A stretch of DNA of 19,590 bases. It comes from Syntrophobacterales bacterium. GTDB lineage: Bacteria > Desulfobacterota > Syntrophorhabdia > Syntrophorhabdales > WCHB1-27. The stretch covers positions 1 to 19,590 of the forward strand of contig JADGQN010000038.1 in the NCBI GenBank assembly GCA_017881765.1, written 5' to 3'. The notes beneath the pieces were generated by a model. The model saw only the letters and a list, made by a program, of their open reading frames with translations. It was not told the DNA's origin and searched no databases. The position numbers were made by a program, and so were the translations under genes. This document shows, piece after piece, positions 1 to 8,391 of this stretch; within the stretch, counting starts at the first letter, position 1; every line of letters begins with the position of its first letter.

Positions 1-654
1 ACTTCCGTGCTTTACGGGCTCGTCCAGCCCGGAGGTACTGCGGTCGGTGTGGATCTTTCGGAAAAAAGGCTCGAATATGCGCGCAACAACTATGCGCGGG
101 AGGGCATCGAATTTATTCGTAGCGACATATGGCGCGCTATGGACGAATTGGGGAGCTTCGATTTCGTATGGATCCGCTTCGTCCTTGAGTACTTCCGCTC
201 GAATGCCTTTGAGATTGTCCGTAATGCCTCGCGCATATTGAGGCAGGGAGGCATCTTGTGCCTTATAGATTTGGATCACAATTGCCTGAACCACTTCGGC
301 CTGTCAGAAAGGCTTGAAAGGGCAATTGCCAAATGTGCACACGTACTGGAGCAGGAGTACAATTTCGACCCTTACGCCGGGAGAAAGCTCTATTCCTTTC
401 TCTACGATCTCGGTTATGAGCACGTGGCTGTCACCGTAGCTGCCCATCATCTCATTTATGGAGCACTGAGCAGCGTGGACGCCGTTAACTGGACCAAGAA
501 GATCGAGATAGTGAGCAGTAAAGCCGGTTTTGCCTTCAATGAATACAAGGGTGGGCGCGAGGAGTTCATGGAGGAATTCAACCGATTCTTCTTTGATCCG
601 CGCAGATTCAGCTACACCCCCCTCATATGCGCGCGGGGATGCAAACCTGCCTGA
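1..654 (+). CDS. Class I SAM-dependent methyltransferase, 5' partial
   Basis: The frame is open from base 1, so the gene starts outside the window; the GTG at 7 is an internal codon. The visible part begins just after where the glycine-rich SAM-binding motif I would lie. It shows the acidic post-I strand (VGVDLSEKRLEYA), a motif II-like strand (FDFVWIRFVLEYF) and a motif III-like segment (ILRQGGILCLIDLD), which is the order of a Rossmann-fold class I methyltransferase. The C-terminal ~100 residues are a variable, probably substrate-specific part. The substrate cannot be told. The gene ends 8 bp before the convergent kinase gene ends. Seen: the motifs and the open frame. Known of the family: the SAM fold. 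Inferred: a small-molecule methyltransferase. Confidence 0.8.
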   Translation, partial: TSVLYGLVQPGGTAVGVDLSEKRLEYARNNYAREGIEFIRSDIWRAMDELGSFDFVWIRFVLEYFRSNAFEIVRNASRILRQGGILCLIDLDHNCLNHFGLSERLERAIAKCAHVLEQEYNFDPYAGRKLYSFLYDLGYEHVAVTVAAHHLIYGALSSVDAVNWTKKIEIVSSKAGFAFNEYKGGREEFMEEFNRFFFDPRRFSYTPLICARGCKPA

Positions 655-662
655 CCCCCCGA

Positions 663-2948
663 TCATCCGAACCTGATCGTAAAGGTGGTCCCCCCTCTTC
701 TGTCAAGTTCAATGGTGCCTTCGAGCTGCCCCACGAGTGAGTTTATCAGGGTCAGTCCGAGAGATGGCGAGTTAAGCCAGTCCACCTGCTCCGGGAAGCC
801 GATGCCGTTGTCGCTCACGGTCAGCGTGGTGCGGTTTGCGCCCTCTTTGACCAGCTCAATCGTGATCTCTCCTTCTCTCCCCTCCGGAAAGGCGTGTTTC
901 AATGCGTTCGAGATGAGTTCATTGATGATGAGACCGCAGGGTATTGCCTCGGTAATGCCAAGGGTGATATCTTCAATATTGGTCGTGAGCCGCACGGAAC
1001 TCTCCTGAGTTCTGTACGAATGATAGAGATCGGACACAAGGTTTCTCGTGTACCCACCCATGTCGACGCTGGCAAGGTTAGGGGATTGGTAGAGTCTTTC
1101 ATGGATGAGGGCCATCGACTTGACACGGGCTCGGCTTTCCTTAAGCGCCGAGACGGCCCCGGGATGCTCTGTTTTCGCTGCCTGCAGGTACAGAAGGCTT
1201 GAGACAATCTGGAGGTTGTTCTTCACACGGTGGTGGATCTCTTTCAGGAGCACCTCTTTCTCCTTGAGCGATGTCCGGATCTGTTCCTCCCCCTCCAGCA
1301 GCGAATTGAACTGTCTTTCTTTCATATCGGTTACCATTGCATTCTGGATGCTTATACCGATCTCCGGGCTAAGCGCCATGAGGAGATCAATGTCACTCTG
1401 GAGCAGGACCCGTTTCGTTTTCACATTATCAACGGCAATTACACCTATTGTGTCATCGACACAGACTATGGGGCAACAGATGAAGGATTTCACCCCCATC
1501 TCCCTGACGAATTCCAGGCTGTGAGGAGAGAGGTCATGTTTGACCTCATCAACGTCGTTGATGAGGAAAGGTCTCCGCTCCCGAAAAGAGACCACCAGGA
1601 TTCCCTTCGATTCCGGTCTCAGTTTAAAGCTGGCCTTTCGCAGTGAAGATAGCTGGTCTTCCGCGTAGCCGAAGCCAGCCTTAAAACTGAGAACCATCCT
1701 TTCCTTATCCGCAAGAAGGATCATACCGCGGTCATAATCCAGTCGCTTCTCCAGGATATGCGCTACGTCGAGCAGGATGCCTTCGATATATCTCTGCTTG
1801 GTCAGGGTCAGCCCTACCTCGTGTATCAGTCGGGCATTGTTGTAACTTACGTTGAGCTTGTCAAAGAGTGTATCTGTTGAATCCGTCAGATTTCGTACGG
1901 CCGTAAGCAATTCTTCTTTCTCCATATGCCAGACTTTGTGGGAAAGAACAAAAACCACGAGAAAGGAGACGACCAATGACGTGACCCAAATTTGCGGTAT
2001 GGAGAAATAGAGGGACCCGAGAGAGACAGCAAAGAGTGACAGGGCCAGATAATTCCTTGTCTTTTTCCAGACGTCTGCTCGGAATGTATGCCACGTAATG
2101 ATATACCGGCAGCTTTTGCCCCCTTTGAAAGCACATTCCGTGTGCTCAATTTTAGGGAGTTTGTGTTTAAAGAGAGTAAAGATTGACTCTAAATACCCCA
2201 TCCTGTTCTCGCACTGGTAGGGTTTTTCATTTGTTCCCGGCCTTGGCGTCACCTTGATTTGCATCTTGTTCGGGCCCAATCTGGTCGCTTCCCAGGTACA
2301 GGATCTCACCAAATTGCCGGTGGCCTTCCCTATCATTTCACACACCTTCGCGGGGTTCACGAAGCCTAGTGCGTAACTTTTCGCGACCCCCAGGGAGTCC
2401 GTTGACACGGCATCCCTGCCTGCTTCCCGCGCTACATTTTGATTTCTTGTGAGTACTACCAGTTTCTCGTGAAAGAGATCAACTTGCTCCTGGCTGAACC
2501 AGTGGTCCTCGTCCTCGACTTGGTAAGGCGCCATTTTGGCGTAGTCCATGAGCTCATGTAAGTCGATGTGATCATAGTACCGTTCTGCAAACTTTATGAA
2601 GCTCGCGATAATTCTGCTGTTGTATAAGGGCGCATCCGGCTGGCACGGCTCCAGTGTCATAGGCGTTACACCTTCTTTGTCGGCCATTGTCGGTTGGCTC
2701 TCCAGTCGGTCGCCATTCCCATCCAATCCTAATTCTTTATGTTCTCCGGGTTGAGACATTTTTATAAAGAACATGGGGCTGAAGTGGGAGCTCGCGTGGT
2801 CCTCAACATCTTGGGGGGCGAGCTGGTGGTCCAAAGGCGAAGGCGGCTGTCGTCTTCTGGCCTTGCCAAGAAGCCACCTCTCTTTCTCTCCCGACCCGTT
2901 CCCCTTTCTCTCCCTCACCTCGGTATCAGCTTTTGGTCTGCACCGCAT
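663..2948 (-). CDS. Membrane sensor histidine kinase: V4R-like input, GAF, HisKA_2, HATPase
   Basis: A 761-residue sensor kinase. Residues ~170-285 end in a V4R-type signature (CENRMGYLESIF, then HTECAFKGGKSC), the small-molecule-binding fold also found in XylR/DmpR-type regulators. Two hydrophobic segments at ~299-336 form a membrane hairpin. A GAF domain covers ~375-540. The dimerisation/phosphoacceptor region is HisKA_2 type (EIHHRVKNNLQ, His572/573), followed by a catalytic domain with N-box (NELISNALKHAF) and G-boxes (DNGIGF, SLGLTLINSL). The start is uncertain: ATG 2948 lies 21 bp after the porin stop and has a weak AAAGG, but the first ~60 residues are basic and low-complexity, so ATG 2774 or 2759 are alternatives. 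No response regulator is in the window. It is probably co-transcribed with the porin. The ligand is unknown; a hydrophobic or aromatic compound is only a guess from V4R and the neighbour. Confidence 0.88.
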   Translation of the reverse strand: MRCRPKADTEVRERKGNGSGEKERWLLGKARRRQPPSPLDHQLAPQDVEDHASSHFSPMFFIKMSQPGEHKELGLDGNGDRLESQPTMADKEGVTPMTLEPCQPDAPLYNSRIIASFIKFAERYYDHIDLHELMDYAKMAPYQVEDEDHWFSQEQVDLFHEKLVVLTRNQNVAREAGRDAVSTDSLGVAKSYALGFVNPAKVCEMIGKATGNLVRSCTWEATRLGPNKMQIKVTPRPGTNEKPYQCENRMGYLESIFTLFKHKLPKIEHTECAFKGGKSCRYIITWHTFRADVWKKTRNYLALSLFAVSLGSLYFSIPQIWVTSLVVSFLVVFVLSHKVWHMEKEELLTAVRNLTDSTDTLFDKLNVSYNNARLIHEVGLTLTKQRYIEGILLDVAHILEKRLDYDRGMILLADKERMVLSFKAGFGYAEDQLSSLRKASFKLRPESKGILVVSFRERRPFLINDVDEVKHDLSPHSLEFVREMGVKSFICCPIVCVDDTIGVIAVDNVKTKRVLLQSDIDLLMALSPEIGISIQNAMVTDMKERQFNSLLEGEEQIRTSLKEKEVLLKEIHHRVKNNLQIVSSLLYLQAAKTEHPGAVSALKESRARVKSMALIHERLYQSPNLASVDMGGYTRNLVSDLYHSYRTQESSVRLTTNIEDITLGITEAIPCGLIINELISNALKHAFPEGREGEITIELVKEGANRTTLTVSDNGIGFPEQVDWLNSPSLGLTLINSLVGQLEGTIELDRRGGTTFTIRFG

Positions 2949-2969
2949 AAAAAGGCCTTTGCCGTCCGT

Positions 2970-4232
2970 TTACCTGGTGTATGATAGAGTGAAAAGGATC
3001 ATGTGTATGAACTGGTCGTACGTGCCTGCGGGTGCGCCTACGGTATTGTTGACCGAACTCACCTTCTGGAAGAAGGTAGCCTGATACGCGAGATTTGCCT
3101 TGAAGGGGCCTTTCATATATCCGATGCCGCCGGTAAGGATATGCTTATCCGCGTCTGGAAGGTCAGGGGTCAGGGTGCGCCGCGGGACAGGGCTCATGTC
3201 ATACATGTATCCCAGCTGTGTCTCGAAGGATTTGGACCACCGGTAGTTGGCGCCTATGGCGAAGCTAAAGGCATCGTGCCAGTCTTTGAGATAGGTGACC
3301 GGGGACCTGCCATCGGAGAATCTAGCTGTATACTGGTCGATGGTAGACCAACCCATATAGATCACATCGGTCTCGAGGGTAAGGGCGCCGATGTTCTTCG
3401 CGAGGCCTGCGGTCATCTGCCACGGAAGGGTGATCGTAGTCGAGGCATCCGTGTCCCTGAGTTGGGGCATCAGTGCCTTGAAAAGGGTCGGCGTGTAGAA
3501 ATTGGCGGTGCCATCGTACTTGATTTTCACCGGGCTTCGCGCCGTAAAGGAAAGGGTATAGTCCTGTGGCAGCTTCATGCGTATACCGGCATTCGCACCG
3601 ACTCCACTGCCATCTCCGCTGAGTTTGGCCTCACCGTCGGGAAATGGGGTGAGCGGGATGGCGCTTTGAAGCTCCACAGAACTGTCCACGTACGAGACGC
3701 CAAAACCCACGGAGATGCGGTCGTTAAACTTGTAAGCAACCGTGGGGGTCACAAAGGTTGCTTTCAGTTGCGAGAAGGTCGCCGAATATCTGCCGATCCA
3801 GTTCCTGCCCCAGTCAGCGGAGAGACCGAAGGGGGAATAGACGCCGATCCCTACGGAGAATCGGTCACGGGTATACTTGGCAAAGAGGCTCGGCACGTGA
3901 TGGGTCGTCGGCTTCAGGTCTGCGGTCGTGCCGGTTGCCGCGTCCTTAAAGGTGCGGCTGGGCATGACCATCGTATCGTTTATGCTCACGCCGAATCCGG
4001 GCTGATCTGGGAGGAGAGCGGGGTTGTAGAAAATTGCGGAAGGGTTATCTATGGACGAAGTAACTGCGGTCGCCATGCCGTCCGCCTTTGCATCCTGATT
4101 GTATATGATGAATCCGGAAGCGAGAAGCTGCCCTGGGAAGAAGAGGATGGCCATCAGGAGAAGTATTGCTACCAAAGATTTTGCCTGAAGCATGACCACA
4201 GGGTTGGCGATCTGCTTTTTTGGGCTTTTCAC
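2970..4232 (-). CDS. FadL/OmpP1/TodX-family outer-membrane transport protein
   Basis: A 420-residue outer-membrane beta-barrel of the FadL family, which moves long-chain fatty acids or aromatic hydrocarbons across the outer membrane. A signal peptide (basic start, hydrophobic stretch SLVAILLLMAILFF, cleavage probably near LLASG) precedes the typical mature N-terminus: SGFIIYNQDAKADGMA, then NPSAIFYNPALL, the hallmark NPA region of the family. The rest alternates like barrel strands and ends on an aromatic-containing strand (ILFTLSYTR), as expected for barrel assembly. The start is GTG at 4232, with a purine-rich AAAGGGGGGG about 7 nt upstream; an ATG 13 codons in has no comparable site. The first gene of the operon with the downstream kinase. 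Substrate not determined. Confidence 0.9.
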   Translation of the reverse strand: MKSPKKQIANPVVMLQAKSLVAILLLMAILFFPGQLLASGFIIYNQDAKADGMATAVTSSIDNPSAIFYNPALLPDQPGFGVSINDTMVMPSRTFKDAATGTTADLKPTTHHVPSLFAKYTRDRFSVGIGVYSPFGLSADWGRNWIGRYSATFSQLKATFVTPTVAYKFNDRISVGFGVSYVDSSVELQSAIPLTPFPDGEAKLSGDGSGVGANAGIRMKLPQDYTLSFTARSPVKIKYDGTANFYTPTLFKALMPQLRDTDASTTITLPWQMTAGLAKNIGALTLETDVIYMGWSTIDQYTARFSDGRSPVTYLKDWHDAFSFAIGANYRWSKSFETQLGYMYDMSPVPRRTLTPDLPDADKHILTGGIGYMKGPFKANLAYQATFFQKVSSVNNTVGAPAGTYDQFIHMILFTLSYTR

Positions 4233-4935
4233 CGGAATACCCCCCCCTTTTTCCGCTCGGCGTGACCCAAAGCACCAACTACTTGGCGCGGCTGCGATAA
4301 TAGTAACCTAGCGTGACAACTTTCCATGCAATTTGAGTGCCAGGGAAACGGCACCGTCACGGTGGTTCGTAAAGGTCAGATCACCGCGTGACTTCCCGAT
4401 GCCAAATGCATGCGCCTGGTCTTTGCCCGATCCGAGACGGCACGGTATATCCTCCCGGAATTAAGGAGATGGGCTGGCAGAATTACGACAGTTATTTGAC
4501 GTTACGAAAGGGTCAGATGTCAGGAGCTTGACGCTGCTCGACGGGGAACTGACACTCTTTCCTAATGTATCGACACGCTTGTGTATCTTAAGGTGCGTAT
4601 TTTTGACCCTGGTTGCTGCGAACAGCGTCATCCCTGCCTCGCTGGTCGACGCCCTCGTCGAGGAGGGGTTTCCCGACCCAGAGTTTGTGCGCTCAACTTC
4701 ACGCCTACCTGCTCGACAGCAATTACCGTTGGCGCCACGGTCTTCGTACCCCCGTGGACGGCCCTCCACTTTCCTGGAAGATTGACTTTTCATCCGTGTT
4801 TGTACGTGCAATAATATGGCGGGTAATCGTTAATTGAAAAAGGCCTTTTTGAAAACAGCGAGGGGGTGTCTGATTTGCATGCACTTGCTTGCGTAATTCT
4901 TGCTCCGCTGCCTTGTCAGCAACGGAGGTAGCAGG
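4233..4935. other. Divergent spacer with coding-like scraps, no intact gene
   Basis: About 700 bp separate the leftward porin from the rightward radical SAM gene. No open frame here is convincing. On the + strand, short coding-like fragments appear in shifting frames: from ATG 4326 (MQFECQGNGTVTVVRKGQ, then TGA), an immediately following in-frame piece (RLVFARSETARYILPEL), then ~4480-4570 (LTLLDGELTLFPN). This could be a gene decayed by stops and frameshifts, or chance. A perfect inverted repeat CACCGT-C-ACGGTG lies at 4352-4364, and a 14-bp palindrome AAAAAGGCCTTTTT at 4837-4850. I see no convincing promoter hexamer pair for either flanking gene. Confidence 0.35.
4924..4928 (+). promoter_or_regulatory. 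Shine-Dalgarno GGAGG placing an ATT start at 4936
   Basis: GGAGG sits 7 nt before ATT 4936-4938. The codons from there read as the usual opening of B12-binding radical SAM proteins (x-KILLINPSF). The only conventional start upstream in frame is TTG 4900, which has no ribosome binding site. The site therefore decides the start of the downstream gene. Confidence 0.6.
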
Positions 4936-7524
4936 ATTAAAATACTTCTCATCAACCCAAGCTTTCTGGCGGAGTCGGGACGCGATCTTTACTCAGCGCA
5001 CCTCATGGGTCCCCTGTACACCGGACGGCCAAACACCCGGATGGCACTCGGCATCCCTCTGGCGCTTCCCACGCTTGCCGCGCTTACACCCCCGGAACAC
5101 ACCGTAAAGATTATCGATGAGGAGGTAGAAGAGGTCAATTTTGACGAACACTTTGACCTCGTCGGCATCACCGCCATGACCTTCAAGGCAACGCGCGCTT
5201 ACGAAATCGCGAGCGAATTCCGGAAGCGCGGCATCACCGTGGTCATGGGAGGCATCCACGCAACGGTGTGTCCGGACGAAACCCTCAGCCATGTAGATAC
5301 CGTTGTGATTGGGGAGGCCGAAGACGTGTGGCCAGAACTCCTCAGAGACGCGGAGACGGGCGTGCTGCGACGAGTCTACCAGGCAAGAGAGCTGCCCGAT
5401 TTAAAGGCTTCACCCGTTCCCCGCTATAGCTCGGTGCAGAATGACCACTACCTATTCGCCTACCTCCAGACTGCCCGGGGATGCCCCTTCAACTGCCGGT
5501 TCTGCTCTGTTACAAAGGTGGCAGGTCATGTCGTTCGAAAGAAAACGAGCGAGCAAGTCATCGCTGAGGTTGATGCCGTCCTAAGGCTCAATACGGTTCG
5601 CCCGATAACTGTGATCGACAAGGCCTCGGGACAGAAAAAAAGACTCGTCGGCTCCATAGCCTTCATTGACGACAACTTCGCCATCGACCGCAAACATGCA
5701 CTTTCGGTATGCGACGCACTGAGCCGCTACCAGGAAGAGCGGCGCATCGCCTTCACATGGTACACGCAGGTGAACTACATGGTTGGGTTCGACGAAGAGA
5801 TTCTTCGCGCTATGACAAGGGCCAACTGCCAGTACCTTTTCATCGGCTTCGAGAACCTCGACCCCGAAGCGCTACGATCCATGAACAAAAAAATGAACGA
5901 CCCCGAGCGCTACGAAGAGGCTATTGCAAACATACATCGCCACCATATGCGGGTCGTCTTTTCAACCATTATCGGAGACGACCATACCTCTGCGAGTAGC
6001 GCGGCCCGCCTCGAATCCTTTGTAAAGAGGAACCACTTGGTCCACGTGCTCCTCAACATCCTCACGCCCTACCCGGGCACCGAGCTTGCCAAGGAAATGG
6101 AACGCGACGGCCGGATCCTCACGAAGGCACCCCAGTTGTACAACATCAGAAACGTCGTCTTCGCACCGCGAGGACTGTCGGTGACCCAGCTGGTCGATAT
6201 CTACCTTTCTCTCTGCAATTCCATCTTCAGCTATACGTCTGTCTTCGAAAGAGGCAAAGGGCTCCTCACCCCGATGAGCAGGTTCAAGCTGCCTCTCCTC
6301 TCCCGGCCGCCTGTCCTTTTTGTGTTCACGTACGTCTGCCTTGTTTTCGCTTTGCGACGCAAACTCCGATGGCGTGTTGCGGCACGCATGTTCATCAGCG
6401 CCCCTCGTCTGCTCCTATTGAACGGCAGCCTCTATGCCCTCGAACTACTTATAGCGAGCGCTGACTACGATGACTTCCTCCAAAGCGAATCCCGGCGGAT
6501 AGGAACCCTGAAGGAAAGGCGCCGGCCTCTCAAGGGTCTCGTGGAATCGGAAATAGAGTATTACGCTCATCCCTTTGACCACTTTCGTGGAAGAAGAATG
6601 GCATGCCGCAATAGAACAATCTCCTATGGGGCCTTCTATATAACGCACGACCACCTTGACATCCTCGGCATAGAGGTAGCTCCGGTAAACATCGGGCGCC
6701 CTGTCTTGCTGCTGGGTGGGACAAGCATACCCATCTCAGACAGGATGGGATTTATCGAGCATCTCCTTGCCGCTGGCTACGAGGTGGCAAGCATCGAAAA
6801 TCCGATTGGGCCACCCCTTGATTTTTATGCGAACCCCGCTCTCGACCGGGCCACCGCCCTCCGGTATTTTATCGAGCACTTGGCAAAAGAGCGAGGGGTG
6901 GCGACCCTCGACATTGTCGCCCAATCCTATTCCGCTTTCGAAACGATTAGGGTGCTCATGGCGAATCCCAGCCTTTGCACACTTGTCCGGAGCATCATTC
7001 TGATCAACCCGCCGGGGCTTAACGAGAACATAACCTTTGTCCGTCACGTGACTCGCTTCCTCACTCGCCACTTTGCCCGGGGATACTTGGAGGCACTGAT
7101 CCGCCTCCTCGGGCTGTCCTCTGCCCCTCCAAGGGGAGGCACACCACGGGAGAAGCGCGCCCATGCAAGAAAGGAGGCCCAAGGTATCAGTATCTGGATG
7201 GCTAAGACCGTGATAAATCTGATGCGCACATTCAGGGAGGTCCAGGACATCGTGACCTTCAGGATCAAAGAGCCTATAAAGAGCCTCCAGAATCAGCACG
7301 GATACGACATCAACGCCTTTCTCCAGTCCGACGATCAGGTCGTGCCCGCCCCCATCACGGAAGCGGCCCTCAAGGATATCTTACCTCCAGGGCATATCAG
7401 GATTGTCGCCGGGGGGCATAACGACCTCTTCTTTCAGGAATGGCAGCGGAACGAATTCATAGCGTTTCTCAAGGAAGTCAGAAGCCGCCAGAACTCTAGG
7501 GAGCGGTACTCCCATTCCGAATAG
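4936..7524 (+). CDS. B12-binding radical SAM protein fused to a C-terminal alpha/beta hydrolase
   Basis: About 862 residues from the ATT start (874 from TTG 4900). Residues 1-145 form a Rossmann-like B12-binding domain (KILLINP start, VGITAMTFKA, VVMGGIHATVCPDE). The radical SAM domain follows, with the [4Fe-4S] motif CPFNCRFC (Cys183, Cys187, Cys190). Residues ~460-510 are hydrophobic with basic breaks and may touch the membrane. From ~590 an alpha/beta hydrolase begins (PVLLLGGTS): nucleophile elbow VAQSYSA (Ser664; G-x-S-x-G with Ala and Ser in place of the glycines), an acid candidate in SDDQVVPAP and a His in GGHNDLFF. B12 radical SAM enzymes commonly methylate unactivated carbons or do ring chemistry; the hydrolase might release, load or trim the same substrate. 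No obvious pathway partners adjoin it. Domain calls are firm; function is inference. Confidence 0.88.
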   Translation: MKILLINPSFLAESGRDLYSAHLMGPLYTGRPNTRMALGIPLALPTLAALTPPEHTVKIIDEEVEEVNFDEHFDLVGITAMTFKATRAYEIASEFRKRGITVVMGGIHATVCPDETLSHVDTVVIGEAEDVWPELLRDAETGVLRRVYQARELPDLKASPVPRYSSVQNDHYLFAYLQTARGCPFNCRFCSVTKVAGHVVRKKTSEQVIAEVDAVLRLNTVRPITVIDKASGQKKRLVGSIAFIDDNFAIDRKHALSVCDALSRYQEERRIAFTWYTQVNYMVGFDEEILRAMTRANCQYLFIGFENLDPEALRSMNKKMNDPERYEEAIANIHRHHMRVVFSTIIGDDHTSASSAARLESFVKRNHLVHVLLNILTPYPGTELAKEMERDGRILTKAPQLYNIRNVVFAPRGLSVTQLVDIYLSLCNSIFSYTSVFERGKGLLTPMSRFKLPLLSRPPVLFVFTYVCLVFALRRKLRWRVAARMFISAPRLLLLNGSLYALELLIASADYDDFLQSESRRIGTLKERRRPLKGLVESEIEYYAHPFDHFRGRRMACRNRTISYGAFYITHDHLDILGIEVAPVNIGRPVLLLGGTSIPISDRMGFIEHLLAAGYEVASIENPIGPPLDFYANPALDRATALRYFIEHLAKERGVATLDIVAQSYSAFETIRVLMANPSLCTLVRSIILINPPGLNENITFVRHVTRFLTRHFARGYLEALIRLLGLSSAPPRGGTPREKRAHARKEAQGISIWMAKTVINLMRTFREVQDIVTFRIKEPIKSLQNQHGYDINAFLQSDDQVVPAPITEAALKDILPPGHIRIVAGGHNDLFFQEWQRNEFIAFLKEVRSRQNSRERYSHSE

Positions 7525-7770
7525 CTTCATCGATGGAGGGATTTTTTGTCAATCCTGTGCTTCGCTCCTATTCCCAACGGATTGAGGGCTCTTCTTTTTT
7601 TTGCGGTGCTTAGAATACTTACAAAGATGGAGGATGCGCACCCAGCCTGATGTCGCACATTGCGGAGGGAAGCAGAGCAATAAATGTGTGGCACAGACGA
7701 AGCCATCATCAGGCTAATGGGCCTTTCTGCGTTTGTGCCGTTGTTAGTCGACGTTACGGCAATTATGAGG
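7525..7770. other. Convergent spacer with nested inverted repeats
   Basis: A non-coding gap between two converging genes. It holds a T-rich stretch at ~7590-7600 and, at 7644-7739, a nested set of complementary segments (separate entry). There is no classic intrinsic terminator (GC stem directly followed by a T-run) for either gene. The + strand frame that runs through here into the next gene is a shadow of the minus-strand gene. Confidence 0.5.
7644..7739. repeat. Nested inverted repeats, possible structured RNA
   Basis: AGCCTGATG (7644-7652) is perfectly complementary to CATCAGGCT (7707-7715). GGCACAGACG (7690-7699) pairs with CGTTTGTGCC (7730-7739), with one G-U wobble if read as + strand RNA. 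Inside the second pair, AGCC 7701-7704 can pair with GGCT 7712-7715, so the outer and inner pairings compete. This could be a transcript-end structure for one or both converging genes or a small RNA. The wobble favours + strand RNA. No known RNA family recognised. Confidence 0.4.
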
Positions 7771-8391
7771 CTATTTCTGTTTCCGCGTATCTACATTTAA
7801 CCCTGGAAGCTGACGAACCTTACGTTCCGGTAGCGTCGATCCCGCAGCGGGCGGTTTGGAATCTCGGACGACAGTCCTATTCGAGATGGCTCCTGTATTC
7901 CTATCAATCATATAGGTCTCTTTTGTGCCGTCGGAATAATATCGTTCGCGCAGGATTTTATTACCCACCAATTTATCCACCTGCCTGTATTCGCCGGTTT
8001 TACTTTGAGCGGTTGAGCCCTGAGCATAAGCAGAGGAAACCAAGGAAAGCGATGCCGTCTTCTGGACGGGGGAAGGAAACCAACGAGTGTGCGCTCCGTA
8101 CTCGACATATATGTCTCCTTCGTCATAGATGGACAGTTTCATATCAACCGCCCCGAGGTCTGTTTTAACGGACACGGGAAGCACAGCAACTGGTGGCTTA
8201 TTGAAGTGTCTCTCGAACAGTTCACTGTTAATTCGTTCAGCGTCGGTCGTTGGAATATTCAAGATCGACTTATATACGTCTATTCCGCCATTGATTAACG
8301 CGGGCAGGACGACCACGATAGCAGTAATCCCAACAATCCAAGTTCTTATCTTAGACCACCCCTCGGATACGCCTTTCGTTTGATCATTCAT
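7771..8391 (-). CDS. Hypothetical membrane-anchored protein
   Basis: A 206-residue protein I do not recognise. One transmembrane helix near the N-terminus (about residues 13-35, IRTWIVGITAIVVVLPALI) is followed by a predicted extracytoplasmic part with short beta-like stretches (VDMKLSIYDEGDIYVEYG), an Ala/Ser/Gln-rich linker and a basic C-terminus. The start at ATG 8391 is chosen because GGAG ends 6 nt upstream; the ATG four codons earlier (8403) has no ribosome site. It stands alone, with gene-free DNA on both sides. GC is lower than in the large operons nearby. That it is a real gene is supported by the ribosome site, TM helix and long open frame; function unknown. Confidence 0.7.
   Translation of the reverse strand: MNDQTKGVSEGWSKIRTWIVGITAIVVVLPALINGGIDVYKSILNIPTTDAERINSELFERHFNKPPVAVLPVSVKTDLGAVDMKLSIYDEGDIYVEYGAHTRWFPSPVQKTASLSLVSSAYAQGSTAQSKTGEYRQVDKLVGNKILRERYYSDGTKETYMIDRNTGAISNRTVVRDSKPPAAGSTLPERKVRQLPGLNVDTRKQK

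Noticed and set aside
3003..4265. A 420-codon open frame on the + strand opposite the FadL gene
   Set aside because: It mirrors the real gene; its peptide is rich in Gly, Arg, His and Cys without any domain, while the minus strand has a signal peptide and family motifs.
4461..4811. A 116-codon minus-strand frame in the spacer
   Set aside because: Composition dominated by Ser, Arg and Asn with no domain or ribosome site; looks like a chance frame.
4900..4935. TTG 4900 as the start of the radical SAM gene
   Set aside because: No Shine-Dalgarno upstream, and the 12 extra residues precede the canonical family N-terminus; GGAGG lies inside this stretch.
7671..7740. Cyclic-di-GMP (GEMM-I) riboswitch
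   Set aside because: Some local similarity in the loops, but the conserved core strings do not match and no gene follows on the + strand.
7650..8168. A 172-codon + strand frame over the hypothetical gene
   Set aside because: No ribosome site and no motif; the minus-strand frame has a GGAG site and a clear TM helix.
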